Part shown: one piece after another, positions 51,645-59,417 of the stretch | Position numbering within the stretch: the first letter of the stretch is position 1 | Layout: each line of letters begins with the position of its first letter | Assembly: GCA_021775595.1 (NCBI GenBank) | Contig: JAJFHN010000014.1 | Span: 1-64,000 of the forward strand | DNA: 64,000 nucleotides | Source: Hyphomicrobiales bacterium | Lineage (GTDB): Bacteria > Pseudomonadota > Alphaproteobacteria > Rhizobiales > Methyloligellaceae | Direction of reading: 5' to 3' | Made by a program: the position numbers and the translations under genes | Notes under the pieces: generated by a model | What the model was told of the DNA's origin: nothing | What the model saw: only the letters and a program-made list of their open reading frames with translations | Databases searched by the model: none

Positions 51645-54290
51645 TTAGGCCAATGTCTTGCTGACTATCTCGAAGCAATCGCGCGACAGATCGGGGCTGC
51701 CTGAGATGCGCCCAAGCTCACTCTCGACCAGTGCGCGGCGGCGCGATTCGAGCTGGCGCCAGGTCTTGAAAGCGCCCGCCAAACGAGCCGCCATTTGGGG
51801 ATTGAAGCGGTCCAATTCGAGCACAGCGTCGGCGATGAAGGCATAGCCCGTCCCGTCGGGGCGGTTGAAGCCGGTTGGGTTGGCGGCCGCGAAAGTGCCG
51901 ATCAGGGCGCGCACCTTGTTGGGCGTCTTGTATGAAAATTGGGCGTGTTTGACGAGGCTTCGGACGTGATCGAGGGTGCCGGGCAGGGTGGAGAGTGCTT
52001 GCAACGCGTACCATTTGTCGACGACCAGATGATCGTCCTTCCATGTTCGATAAAAGTCGTCGAAGGCTGCTTGCCGGGCGGCGTCTTCGCTGTGGGTCAA
52101 GATCGATAGGGCGGCGATCTTGTCGGTCATATTGGCGGCTGCGTCATAGTGCTGTTTGGCGCGCGTGATTTCGCCGGGCCGGGCGCTGGCGCACAACAGG
52201 GAAAGGGCGGCGTTGCGCAGAGAGCGTCCGCCCGCGCTCGCAGCATCTGGCGAGTAGGCCTCGCTGCCGGCCATCTCCACATAAAGCGCTTCAAGGTGTT
52301 GATAGAGATCGGCGCCGACCCGCTGGCGCAGGCGTTGGCGGGCCTGGTGGATTGCGTCTGGGTCGACGTCTTGGCCTATTTCGCGCGCGATATCGGTTTC
52401 GCTGGGTAGTTGCAGAAACTCGGCGCGATAGGCTGCCTCAAGCGCATCATCGCTCAAGGTCGCGGCGAGCGCTTCGGCAAAGGCCGCGCCAGCGCGCGGT
52501 TCGGCGCCGGCGCGGATCGCGGCCACCATGTCGATCATGACGGCGCTGGCATAGGCTTGGCCGGCCTGCCAGCGGTTGAACGGATCGCTGTCATTGGCCA
52601 TCAGAAACGCCAGCTCGCGTTCATCGCGGGGCGTGACAATTTTGACCGGCGCAGAAAAGCCACGCAGCAGCGAGAGGACGGGCGCGGATGGAACCGAGCT
52701 GAAAGAAAATGTCTGTTTGTCAGCGGTGAGCTCTATTTGGTCGCTGGCCAGGGGCGTGCCGGAGCCGTCGATCAACGGCAGATCGTCGCCGTTTGGGCCG
52801 AGCAAGCCGATTCTGACGGGCATGGGCAGCGGCGCCTTAACACTCTGGCCAGGGGTTGCGGGTGTGCTCTGTTCAAGCTCGAGCGCGACCGTTTTGGCGC
52901 CTGCGTCATAGGTCATCGACCAGGCGAGCTCCGGTGTGCCGGCTTGGCCGTACCAAGCCATAAACGGCGTCAAGTCGAGCGCGTTGGCCTCACCCATGGC
53001 GGTGATGAAATCTTCGACCGTTGCCGCTTCGCCATCGTGGCGGGCGAAATAGAGATCGAGGCCCTTGCGAAAGCCGTTGCGGCCGAAGCGTGTCTGCAAC
53101 ATGCGGCAGAGCTCGGCGCCTTTCTCGTATACGGTCGCGGTATAGAAATTGTTGATTTCAATATAGGAAGACGGCCGCACGGGATGGGCGAGAGGTCCGG
53201 CGTCTTCGCTGAATTGGTGGGCTCTTAGAGCACGCGCATCGGAGATGCGTTTGACGCTGGCTGCGCGCACGTCGGATGTGAATTCCTGATCGCGAAAAAC
53301 CGTCAAACCTTCCTTCAGGCAGAGCTGAAACCAATCGCGGCAGGTCACGCGGTTGCCGGTCCAATTGTGGAAATACTCGTGCGCGATTACGGCTTCGATT
53401 GCCGCATAGTCGGCGTCGGTCGCCGTATCGGGTCGGGCCAGGATCAGCTTGTCGTTGAAGACATTCAGGCCCTTGTTCTCCATCGCGCCCATATTGAAGT
53501 CGCTTACGGCGACGATCATGAAGACGTCGAGGTCGTATTCGAGGCCGTAGCGCTCTTCATCCCAGGCCATGCAACGCTTGAGCGATTCCATTGCCCAGGC
53601 GCAGCGATCCTCCTTGCCGGGCTCCACATAAATGCGCAATTCGACCGAGCGTCCCGAGCGCGTTGTGAAACGGTCGGCGACGAGCGCCAGGTCGCCGCCA
53701 ACGAGCGCGAAGAGATAACTCGGTTTGGGGTGAGGGTCGTGCCAGCGAGCAAAGTGACGCGTCGTGCCGGCGATCAAGCCGCTCTCGCCCGGATTGCCGT
53801 TGGCGAGAAGAACGGGCACCTCGGCCTGCTCTGCCTCCACGCGCACCGTGTAGACCGACAAGACGTCGGGGCGGTCGGGAAAATAGGTGATGCGCCGGAA
53901 GCCCTCAGGTTCGCACTGCGTGCAATAGATGCCGCGCGAGCGATAGAGGCCCGAGAGCGCTTTGTTGGCTTCGGGATCGCAGTGGCTGACGATCTCGAGC
54001 AGAAATGCGCCATCGAACGGGCCCGCAAGCTTAAGGCCGCTTTCGGTTGTCTCGAAGTCCGCTGGCTCCAGCATGCGGCCGTCGAGCGCGATGGATTCCA
54101 ATGCGAGACCGACGCCATCTAGCAGCAATGGTTTGCCGCCTGCAGCGTCGGGGTTGGGGCGGAGCGACAGGCGGGAGGCGACGCGGGTTTTGCTCGGCGC
54201 CAGCGCAACATCGAGCTCGACGCGCTCGACCAGAAAGTCGGGCGGGCGGTAATCGGCGAGAAAGATGGGTTCCGGCTTGGCGTGACTCAT
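51645..54290 (-). CDS. pepN: Aminopeptidase N
   Basis: An M1-family zinc metalloprotease that removes N-terminal residues from peptides in the cytoplasm. The 881 residues fit the E. coli PepN type. The exopeptidase motif GAMENKGLNVF lies near residue 265, and the zinc site HEYFHNWTGNRVTCRDWFQL with the distal Glu in CLKEGLTVFRDQEF lies near 304-330. C-terminal helical domain (from about 540) ends RISGSPDLSRDCFEIVSKTL. I start at MSHAKPEPIFLADYRPPDFL because LADYRPPDF is the normal PepN beginning; the 19-residue longer frame has no support. Confidence 0.95.
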   Translation of the reverse strand: MSHAKPEPIFLADYRPPDFLVERVELDVALAPSKTRVASRLSLRPNPDAAGGKPLLLDGVGLALESIALDGRMLEPADFETTESGLKLAGPFDGAFLLEIVSHCDPEANKALSGLYRSRGIYCTQCEPEGFRRITYFPDRPDVLSVYTVRVEAEQAEVPVLLANGNPGESGLIAGTTRHFARWHDPHPKPSYLFALVGGDLALVADRFTTRSGRSVELRIYVEPGKEDRCAWAMESLKRCMAWDEERYGLEYDLDVFMIVAVSDFNMGAMENKGLNVFNDKLILARPDTATDADYAAIEAVIAHEYFHNWTGNRVTCRDWFQLCLKEGLTVFRDQEFTSDVRAASVKRISDARALRAHQFSEDAGPLAHPVRPSSYIEINNFYTATVYEKGAELCRMLQTRFGRNGFRKGLDLYFARHDGEAATVEDFITAMGEANALDLTPFMAWYGQAGTPELAWSMTYDAGAKTVALELEQSTPATPGQSVKAPLPMPVRIGLLGPNGDDLPLIDGSGTPLASDQIELTADKQTFSFSSVPSAPVLSLLRGFSAPVKIVTPRDERELAFLMANDSDPFNRWQAGQAYASAVMIDMVAAIRAGAEPRAGAAFAEALAATLSDDALEAAYRAEFLQLPSETDIAREIGQDVDPDAIHQARQRLRQRVGADLYQHLEALYVEMAGSEAYSPDAASAGGRSLRNAALSLLCASARPGEITRAKQHYDAAANMTDKIAALSILTHSEDAARQAAFDDFYRTWKDDHLVVDKWYALQALSTLPGTLDHVRSLVKHAQFSYKTPNKVRALIGTFAAANPTGFNRPDGTGYAFIADAVLELDRFNPQMAARLAGAFKTWRQLESRRRALVESELGRISGSPDLSRDCFEIVSKTLA

Positions 54291-54451
54291 ACGAGGGGAT
54301 CTGTTGCTGGGATCCCGCTGTTTAGTCTCTGACGCGCGCAAAGCCAAGACTTGGAGCGTAAGCTCAAACTTGCCTTGCGATCAATACGCAGGAGCCTCAG
54401 CCCGCTGATGCATCAGATGGGCCGCCGGCGGCAATTGATTTGGAAGGGCCG

Positions 54452-55111
54452 CTAGGCTCGTGCCGGCGCCGGTTCCGGGGCCTGAAAAGCGGCCTGGACT
54501 TGACTTGGCTGGCTCGCCTGGCGGGGCTCGTCGGCGGACTGTACTGCCTCCGCCTCTTCTGGCGTCTCAGACCGCGCCGTTTGATCGATCTGCTCGATTA
54601 CGCGCCCTGAGAGCTGGGCCAGGTCCAGCAGCGCGCTGGAGAAATTTTCCGGATCAGTCTTGGCTTGCTCGACGAATTTGGAGAGCAGGGCAAACAGCAC
54701 GGGCGCGCGAACAAGCAATTGGGCCTGCTGTTCGATGCGATGGGGGTCGAGGTCGTATTCAGCACCTGGAACGCGCCAGCCGCCCCAGTCACGCTCGGTC
54801 GTGGCGATGACAGGATGGGTGCCGGGGTATGGATGATGACCGCACTGCTCGGCCGATTTCCAACGGTTCTGGCCGCGCAACAAATGCCATTCCGTGCCCA
54901 TGCCATTGACGGCAGTGGTTTGCTGGAGCGCGGTGGTCTCTTCTTCGAGTTCCTCTTGCGCGAATTCGCGGCCCATGCCGCAGTCGTACATGACCTTGAT
55001 GGGCTCTTCGCAGCCACGGACCCATTTGGGAACGATTTGCTCGATATGGGCCCATGTTCCCACGGGCTTTACGAATACGCGCTGTGACTTGTGGTACTTG
55101 GCCTTCGCCAT
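54452..55111 (-). CDS. Conserved-looking hypothetical protein, 219 aa
   Basis: No family recognised. The N-terminal half is a compact, aromatic- and cysteine-containing region: VFVKPVGTWAHIEQIVPKWV, KVMYDCGMGREFAQEELEEE, TEWHLLRGQNRWKSAEQCGH. It is followed by DWGGWRVPGAEYDLDPHRIE and a helical segment (LVRAPVLFALLSKFVEQAKT). From about residue 185 the tail is Ala/Gln/Pro/Glu-rich and probably disordered. It has no signal peptide. The YHKSQRVFVKPVGTWAHIE start looks like a small beta-barrel (SH3-like) fold. It lies alone between pepN and dusA, with an AT-rich upstream region. Confidence 0.75.
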   Translation of the reverse strand: MAKAKYHKSQRVFVKPVGTWAHIEQIVPKWVRGCEEPIKVMYDCGMGREFAQEELEEETTALQQTTAVNGMGTEWHLLRGQNRWKSAEQCGHHPYPGTHPVIATTERDWGGWRVPGAEYDLDPHRIEQQAQLLVRAPVLFALLSKFVEQAKTDPENFSSALLDLAQLSGRVIEQIDQTARSETPEEAEAVQSADEPRQASQPSQVQAAFQAPEPAPARA

Positions 55112-55396
55112 AGCCCGTTCTTTACCCCCGAAACAAGAATGTGTCCTAATGCATCGGCGATATTAGCGAAAAACACTTATGAATTCTTTAAGTCAATAGC
55201 TTCAATTCTAACTAATCCTAAGTGTGAAGCCCCATAAATTCAGTATTATTTTAGTGTATTACGAAGAGTCCTACGAAGTAATCCAAGATAATGATGGTTA
55301 ATACTTCTTTTTATTGCGCAGCGCGCGGCGATAAGTCCAACCAACAGGACAACGAAGTCTGGTCTCTGAGGATCGGACGCGGTATTTGGGTTAGGT
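55112..55396. other. AT-rich divergent promoter region
   Basis: 285 bases between the hypothetical gene (minus) and dusA (plus). Bases from about 55170 to 55320 are markedly AT-rich, and the direct repeat TACGAAG-N5-TACGAAG lies at 55260-55278. No gene is visible. It should hold promoters for both genes. Confidence 0.55.
55260..55278 (+). promoter_or_regulatory. Direct repeat TACGAAG-N5-TACGAAG
   Basis: Two identical 7-base units with a 12-base period, in an AT-rich divergent intergenic region. The spacing is close to one helical turn, as for operators of tandem-binding regulators. Function unproven. Confidence 0.35.
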
Positions 55397-56428
55397 ATGA
55401 GCCAAGCGAATAAAGCACGGGTCGAACATCATGGCGCCGGCATCGAGCGGCGATTTGCCGTAGCGCCGATGATGGAGTGGACCGACAGGCATTGCCGCAG
55501 ATTTTTGCGGCTGATATCCGCGCGCGCCTTGCTCTATACGGAAATGATCACGGCGAATGCGCTGATTTTTGGCGATGCCGAACGTTTGCTGGCATTCGAC
55601 CGGGCCGAACATCCGGTTGCCTTGCAGCTGGGCGGTTCGGAGCCGGAGGCTTTGGCACAGGCCGCCCGTCTTGGTGAGGCGGCGGGCTATGATGAGATCA
55701 ATCTCAATGTGGGCTGCCCATCCGACAGGGTGCGCTCTGGACGGTTCGGCGCCTGTTTGATGGCAGAGCCCGAGCGCGTTGGCGCGAGCATCGCCGCGAT
55801 GATCGACGCGGTTGGCGTTCCCGTCACGGTCAAATGCCGCATTGGGATTGACGAGCAGGATGTCGAGCAAGACCTGAACCGGTTCATCGACGTCGTCGCG
55901 GCAGCCGGCTGCGGCACATTCGTCGTGCACGCCCGCAAAGCGTGGCTCAAGGGGTTGAGCCCGAAGGCCAATCGCGACGTGCCGCCGCTCGATTATGAGC
56001 GCGTATACCGCTTGAAGGAGAGCCACCCCGAGCTCGAGATCATCATCAATGGCGGAATCGAAACGCTCGAACAATGCAAAGACCATTTGAATCATGTCGA
56101 TGGCGTCATGCTGGGGCGTGCGGCCTATCACGATTCCTACCTGTTGGCGGGCGTCGATGAGCAGATCTTTGGCGATGGGCGGCCGGGACCAAGCCGCGCT
56201 CAGATTTTGCAGAACTTCTTGGTCTATGCCGAGAGCGAGCTCGCCAAGGGCGAACCGCTGCATCATTTGACGCGGCACATATTGGGTTTGTTCAAGGGAC
56301 AACCAGGCGCTCGGGCCTATCGGCGGCTGCTCAGCCAAGGCGCGTGCGGCCCGAGCGATATCGAGCCGTTGGCGCGCGCGTTCGAAGCGATGAGTGCGGA
56401 CGCACCACAGATCGCCGCCGCCGAATAG
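55397..56428 (+). CDS. dusA: tRNA-dihydrouridine(20/20a) synthase
   Basis: An FMN enzyme that reduces uridines in the tRNA D-loop. The 343 residues start with the FMN-binding segment RRFAVAPMMEWTDRHCRRF; PMMEWTDRHCR marks the DusA branch. The catalytic Cys107 lies in INLNVGCPSDRVRSGRFGAC. Phosphate-binding motifs are CRIGIDEQD, FVVHARKAWLKGLSPKANR and IIINGGIETLEQ, then DGVMLGRAAYHDSYLL. The stop is four bases before the convergent phosphomannomutase stop. Confidence 0.96.
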   Translation: MSQANKARVEHHGAGIERRFAVAPMMEWTDRHCRRFLRLISARALLYTEMITANALIFGDAERLLAFDRAEHPVALQLGGSEPEALAQAARLGEAAGYDEINLNVGCPSDRVRSGRFGACLMAEPERVGASIAAMIDAVGVPVTVKCRIGIDEQDVEQDLNRFIDVVAAAGCGTFVVHARKAWLKGLSPKANRDVPPLDYERVYRLKESHPELEIIINGGIETLEQCKDHLNHVDGVMLGRAAYHDSYLLAGVDEQIFGDGRPGPSRAQILQNFLVYAESELAKGEPLHHLTRHILGLFKGQPGARAYRRLLSQGACGPSDIEPLARAFEAMSADAPQIAAAE

Positions 56429-56432
56429 GGCG

Positions 56433-58022
56433 TCAAATTTTCTGGTTATATTCGCCGACCTCGGGGTAGTCCGAGAGGTGGGAATCGATCTCTTCGAAGA
56501 TCGCCCGCATGTTGGCTTCCGATGTCGGACTTTCGACAACCACCACCAATTCAGGCTTATTGGATGAGGCGCGCACCAGACCCCAAGTGCCGTCCTCTAA
56601 GACGATGCGGATGCCGTTTACGGTGATCAGCTCGCGGATCGCCTGACCGGCAAGCGAGCCGCCTTCGGCTGCAATTGCGCTGAAATGGTCGATAGCGCCC
56701 GCCACCACGTCATATTTCACCTCGTCGCCGCACGCTGGAGACATCGTCGGCGATTGCCAGGTCTGCGGCAGGGCCTTTTTGAGATCTTCGAGCGTTTTGT
56801 CCGGGTTGCGGTCGAGCATATCGAGGACGGCAAGAGCGGAGACCAAGCCGTCGTCATAACCACGGCCCAGGGGTGGATTGAAAAAGAAATGCCCAGACTT
56901 CTCAAAGCCCACAAGGGCGCCTGTCTCATGGCTGTAACGCTTGATGTAGGAGTGGCCCGTCTTCCAATAGGTGCAGGTCGCTCCGTTGGCCTTGAGGACC
57001 GGGTCGGTCATGAAAAGGCCAGTCGATTTGACGTCGGCGACGAAGTGGGCCTCGGCATGCTGGCTTGAGATGTCGCGGGCCAGCATCACGCCGACCTTGT
57101 CGGCGAAAATCTCATGGCCGGTATTGTCGACGATGCCGCAGCGGTCGCCGTCGCCATCGAATGCCAGTCCGAGATCCGCGCCGGAGGCGAGTACCGCTTG
57201 GCGCAAATCGGCCAGCATGGCCATGTCTTCTGGATTGGGATTGTAATGGGGGAAATTGTGATCAAGCTCGCAATGGAGCGGCACCACGTCGCATCCCACC
57301 GCCGAGATCACCTGCGGCGCGAACGCGCCAGCCGTGCCGTTGCCGCAGGCCACGACCGCTTTCAGCGGTCGGGAGAGTAACGGGCGGTCGATGAGGTCGG
57401 CGATGTAGCGCTCGGCGAAGCCGGCGACCTCGATCCGTTCACCGCCAGGGCGCGTGGCGCAGCGGCCGCCAAGAACAAGACTTTTGAGCTCGTCCATGTC
57501 GTCGGGTCCGAATGTGAGCGGGCGCTCGAGACCCATTTTGATGCCCGTCCAGCCATTGTCGTTGTGGCTTGCCGTCACCATAGCGACGCCTTCGACCTCA
57601 AGGGCGAACTGGGCGTAATAGGCGGTGGGCGAGAGCGCCAGACCGATGTCGTGAACCTGAGCGCCGCCAGCGACCAAACCGGAGATGAGCGCCTCTTTGA
57701 TATCGACCGAATAGGAGCGGTAGTCGTGGCCTACGACAAGGCGAGGCGGCACGTTGCGCGCGTGGAACAGTTCGGCCAAGCCTAAGCCGATCGCCTCGAT
57801 GCCTTTCAGGTTGATTTCTTCAGGATAGCGCCAGCGGGCGTCATATTCGCGGAAGCCCGTCGTCTTGATAAAGGGATGGTGCTCGAACTCCGGCGAATCC
57901 GGGGTCAGGTCGCTGCGAGGTTTCTGAAGCATGGCCGCTGGGTTCGCATCCGCTGCTGTTTTGGGCGCGGGCGAACCATCGGGCGCGCATTGGCCCGCGT
58001 CAACAGGCGTTTGATCGTTCAC
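56433..58022 (-). CDS. Phosphomannomutase/phosphoglucomutase
   Basis: An alpha-D-phosphohexomutase that interconverts hexose 1- and 6-phosphates for sugar-nucleotide and envelope polysaccharide synthesis. The 529 residues fit the rhizobial AlgC/ManB-like type. The phosphoserine is Ser152 in MVTASHNDNGWTGIKMG (Asp-Asn instead of the common NPxxYNG), metal binding is DGDGDRCGIVDN near residue 290, and sugar binding is GFEKSGHFFF. The first 45 residues are Pro/Ala-rich and extend beyond the family core. The start overlaps the upstream aspartic-protease gene by four bases. Confidence 0.92.
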   Translation of the reverse strand: MNDQTPVDAGQCAPDGSPAPKTAADANPAAMLQKPRSDLTPDSPEFEHHPFIKTTGFREYDARWRYPEEINLKGIEAIGLGLAELFHARNVPPRLVVGHDYRSYSVDIKEALISGLVAGGAQVHDIGLALSPTAYYAQFALEVEGVAMVTASHNDNGWTGIKMGLERPLTFGPDDMDELKSLVLGGRCATRPGGERIEVAGFAERYIADLIDRPLLSRPLKAVVACGNGTAGAFAPQVISAVGCDVVPLHCELDHNFPHYNPNPEDMAMLADLRQAVLASGADLGLAFDGDGDRCGIVDNTGHEIFADKVGVMLARDISSQHAEAHFVADVKSTGLFMTDPVLKANGATCTYWKTGHSYIKRYSHETGALVGFEKSGHFFFNPPLGRGYDDGLVSALAVLDMLDRNPDKTLEDLKKALPQTWQSPTMSPACGDEVKYDVVAGAIDHFSAIAAEGGSLAGQAIRELITVNGIRIVLEDGTWGLVRASSNKPELVVVVESPTSEANMRAIFEEIDSHLSDYPEVGEYNQKI

Positions 58023-58573
58023 TGAACGAGGATCAGTTCGTTGCCCTGCATCTCAAAACGCGAGAGCTTGGAAATGAAACTCATGCCAAGCAGGTTGACG
58101 TTCAGTTTACCGGGCTCGGCCACCATGGCGCGCACATTGCGTACGATGATGTCATCGACTTCGATGCGGTTGATCATGACCGGCGCCACGCGGGCGGTGC
58201 CGTTGGCCGTTTTGGTCACGGCCGTGAATTGCAGGCCGCCAGTCAGTCCCAACCTGCCGGCCTCCTCATAACTCAGCGCGACAACCGTCGCGCCCGTATC
58301 AGCCATGAAATCGACCGGACGGCCATCGACATACGCCTTGACGGCAAAATGACCGCGGCGGTCGGCCCGCACGCGTACGCTGCGCTCGTAGCCATTTGAG
58401 CTGTTGCTGTCATGCACGACCGCGGCATGTTCGATAACGCCGCGCGTCTTGGCGGCAGCTTCCTCGAGCGTCATGTCGAGATTGTTGACGTAATAGAGGC
58501 CGATGCCGATGGCACAGGCGGCGAGCGACCAAGTGATCGCCTCGCGTAAGACGTGATGAAGACCAGTTCCCAT
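58019..58573 (-). CDS. Retropepsin-like aspartic protease, membrane-anchored (first of two)
   Basis: A 184-residue protein of the TIGR02281 type (clan AA). One N-terminal helix (AITWSLAACAIGIGLYYVNN), a linker, then a retroviral-type protease domain with the catalytic Asp92 in DFMADTGATVVALSYEEAGR, followed by ILINRIEVDDIIVRNVRAMV-like strands and NLLGMSFISKLSRFEMQGN. It should act as a dimer in the periplasm. Related to the rickettsial protease class. Its stop overlaps the phosphomutase start. Confidence 0.9.
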   Translation of the reverse strand: MGTGLHHVLREAITWSLAACAIGIGLYYVNNLDMTLEEAAAKTRGVIEHAAVVHDSNSSNGYERSVRVRADRRGHFAVKAYVDGRPVDFMADTGATVVALSYEEAGRLGLTGGLQFTAVTKTANGTARVAPVMINRIEVDDIIVRNVRAMVAEPGKLNVNLLGMSFISKLSRFEMQGNELILVQ

Positions 58574-58627
58574 TAGATAAAATCCCTGAATGAGCGACCT
58601 GAGCGGCCCATTGGAAGGATTTGGGGG

Positions 58628-59332
58628 TCAGCCGCGCAGGGTCAGGAAATCGCCGGAAAACTCATAAGAACGCAAACGGCTTAAAAAACTCATACCGAGC
58701 AGACTTTGGTGCAGCGAGCCGGGTGGCGCGACCAGCGCATCGACGTTGGAGACCGCGAGCGGCCCGATCGAAATCATGTTCAAGCGGATGCGCGCTGCCC
58801 GGCTGGTGCCGTTGGCGGTCAGAACCGGTACGGAATAGCTCAATCGGCTGGTGTCGATGCCCATGCGCTGGGCATCGCTCGAATTGAGCACAACGGAGGC
58901 GGCGCCGGTATCTACCATCATGGTGATGGCGGCGCCGTTCACGAGGGTGCGGGCGACGAATTGACCGTCGCCATGGCGGCGGATGCGCACCGAGGGCGCC
59001 GTTCCAGGTTCGGTTTGGACGGCAATTGGCGCGCCAGGCACAAGTTCGCCAGTGATGCGGGCAACGAGCGGTTCGAACTCATCGCGCAGGGAATAAAGCG
59101 ATATCAGAAGCAGGCCCATACCGGCCCAGGTGACGGCGTCGCGAAAGGCGCGGGCGCCCCGCCCGCGGTAACCGGCAAACAACGAGCCGCTCAAATAGAT
59201 CAACAGAGCCGCCATCGCCGCGACGGCGGCGAAGTTGTCGGTCTGGAGACCCGCAATGGTGCCCGCATCGTGCTGCAGCACAAGAATCAATCCAGCGACA
59301 ATCAAGAGTGATAGGGCCAGCCAGGCACCCAT
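58628..59332 (-). CDS. Retropepsin-like aspartic protease, membrane-anchored (second of two)
   Basis: A 234-residue protein like its downstream neighbour but with three hydrophobic N-terminal segments (LALSLLIVAGLILVLQ, FAAVAAMAALLIYLSGSLFA, VTWAGMGLLLISLYSL). The protease domain has catalytic Asp141 in MMVDTGAASVVLNSSDAQRM and the C-terminal SLLGMSFLSRLRSYEFSGDF. The two genes are 54 bases apart and clearly paralogous; they may form hetero- or homodimers. Substrates are unknown. Confidence 0.9.
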   Translation of the reverse strand: MGAWLALSLLIVAGLILVLQHDAGTIAGLQTDNFAAVAAMAALLIYLSGSLFAGYRGRGARAFRDAVTWAGMGLLLISLYSLRDEFEPLVARITGELVPGAPIAVQTEPGTAPSVRIRRHGDGQFVARTLVNGAAITMMVDTGAASVVLNSSDAQRMGIDTSRLSYSVPVLTANGTSRAARIRLNMISIGPLAVSNVDALVAPPGSLHQSLLGMSFLSRLRSYEFSGDFLTLRG

Positions 59333-59417
59333 GACGAGGCCTCCGGTGGTGGTTACTCGTTAAGTAAGGGACCAAATTAAGATGGGGATGTGACGGCAGC
59401 GAAACAATTGTTGCCGC

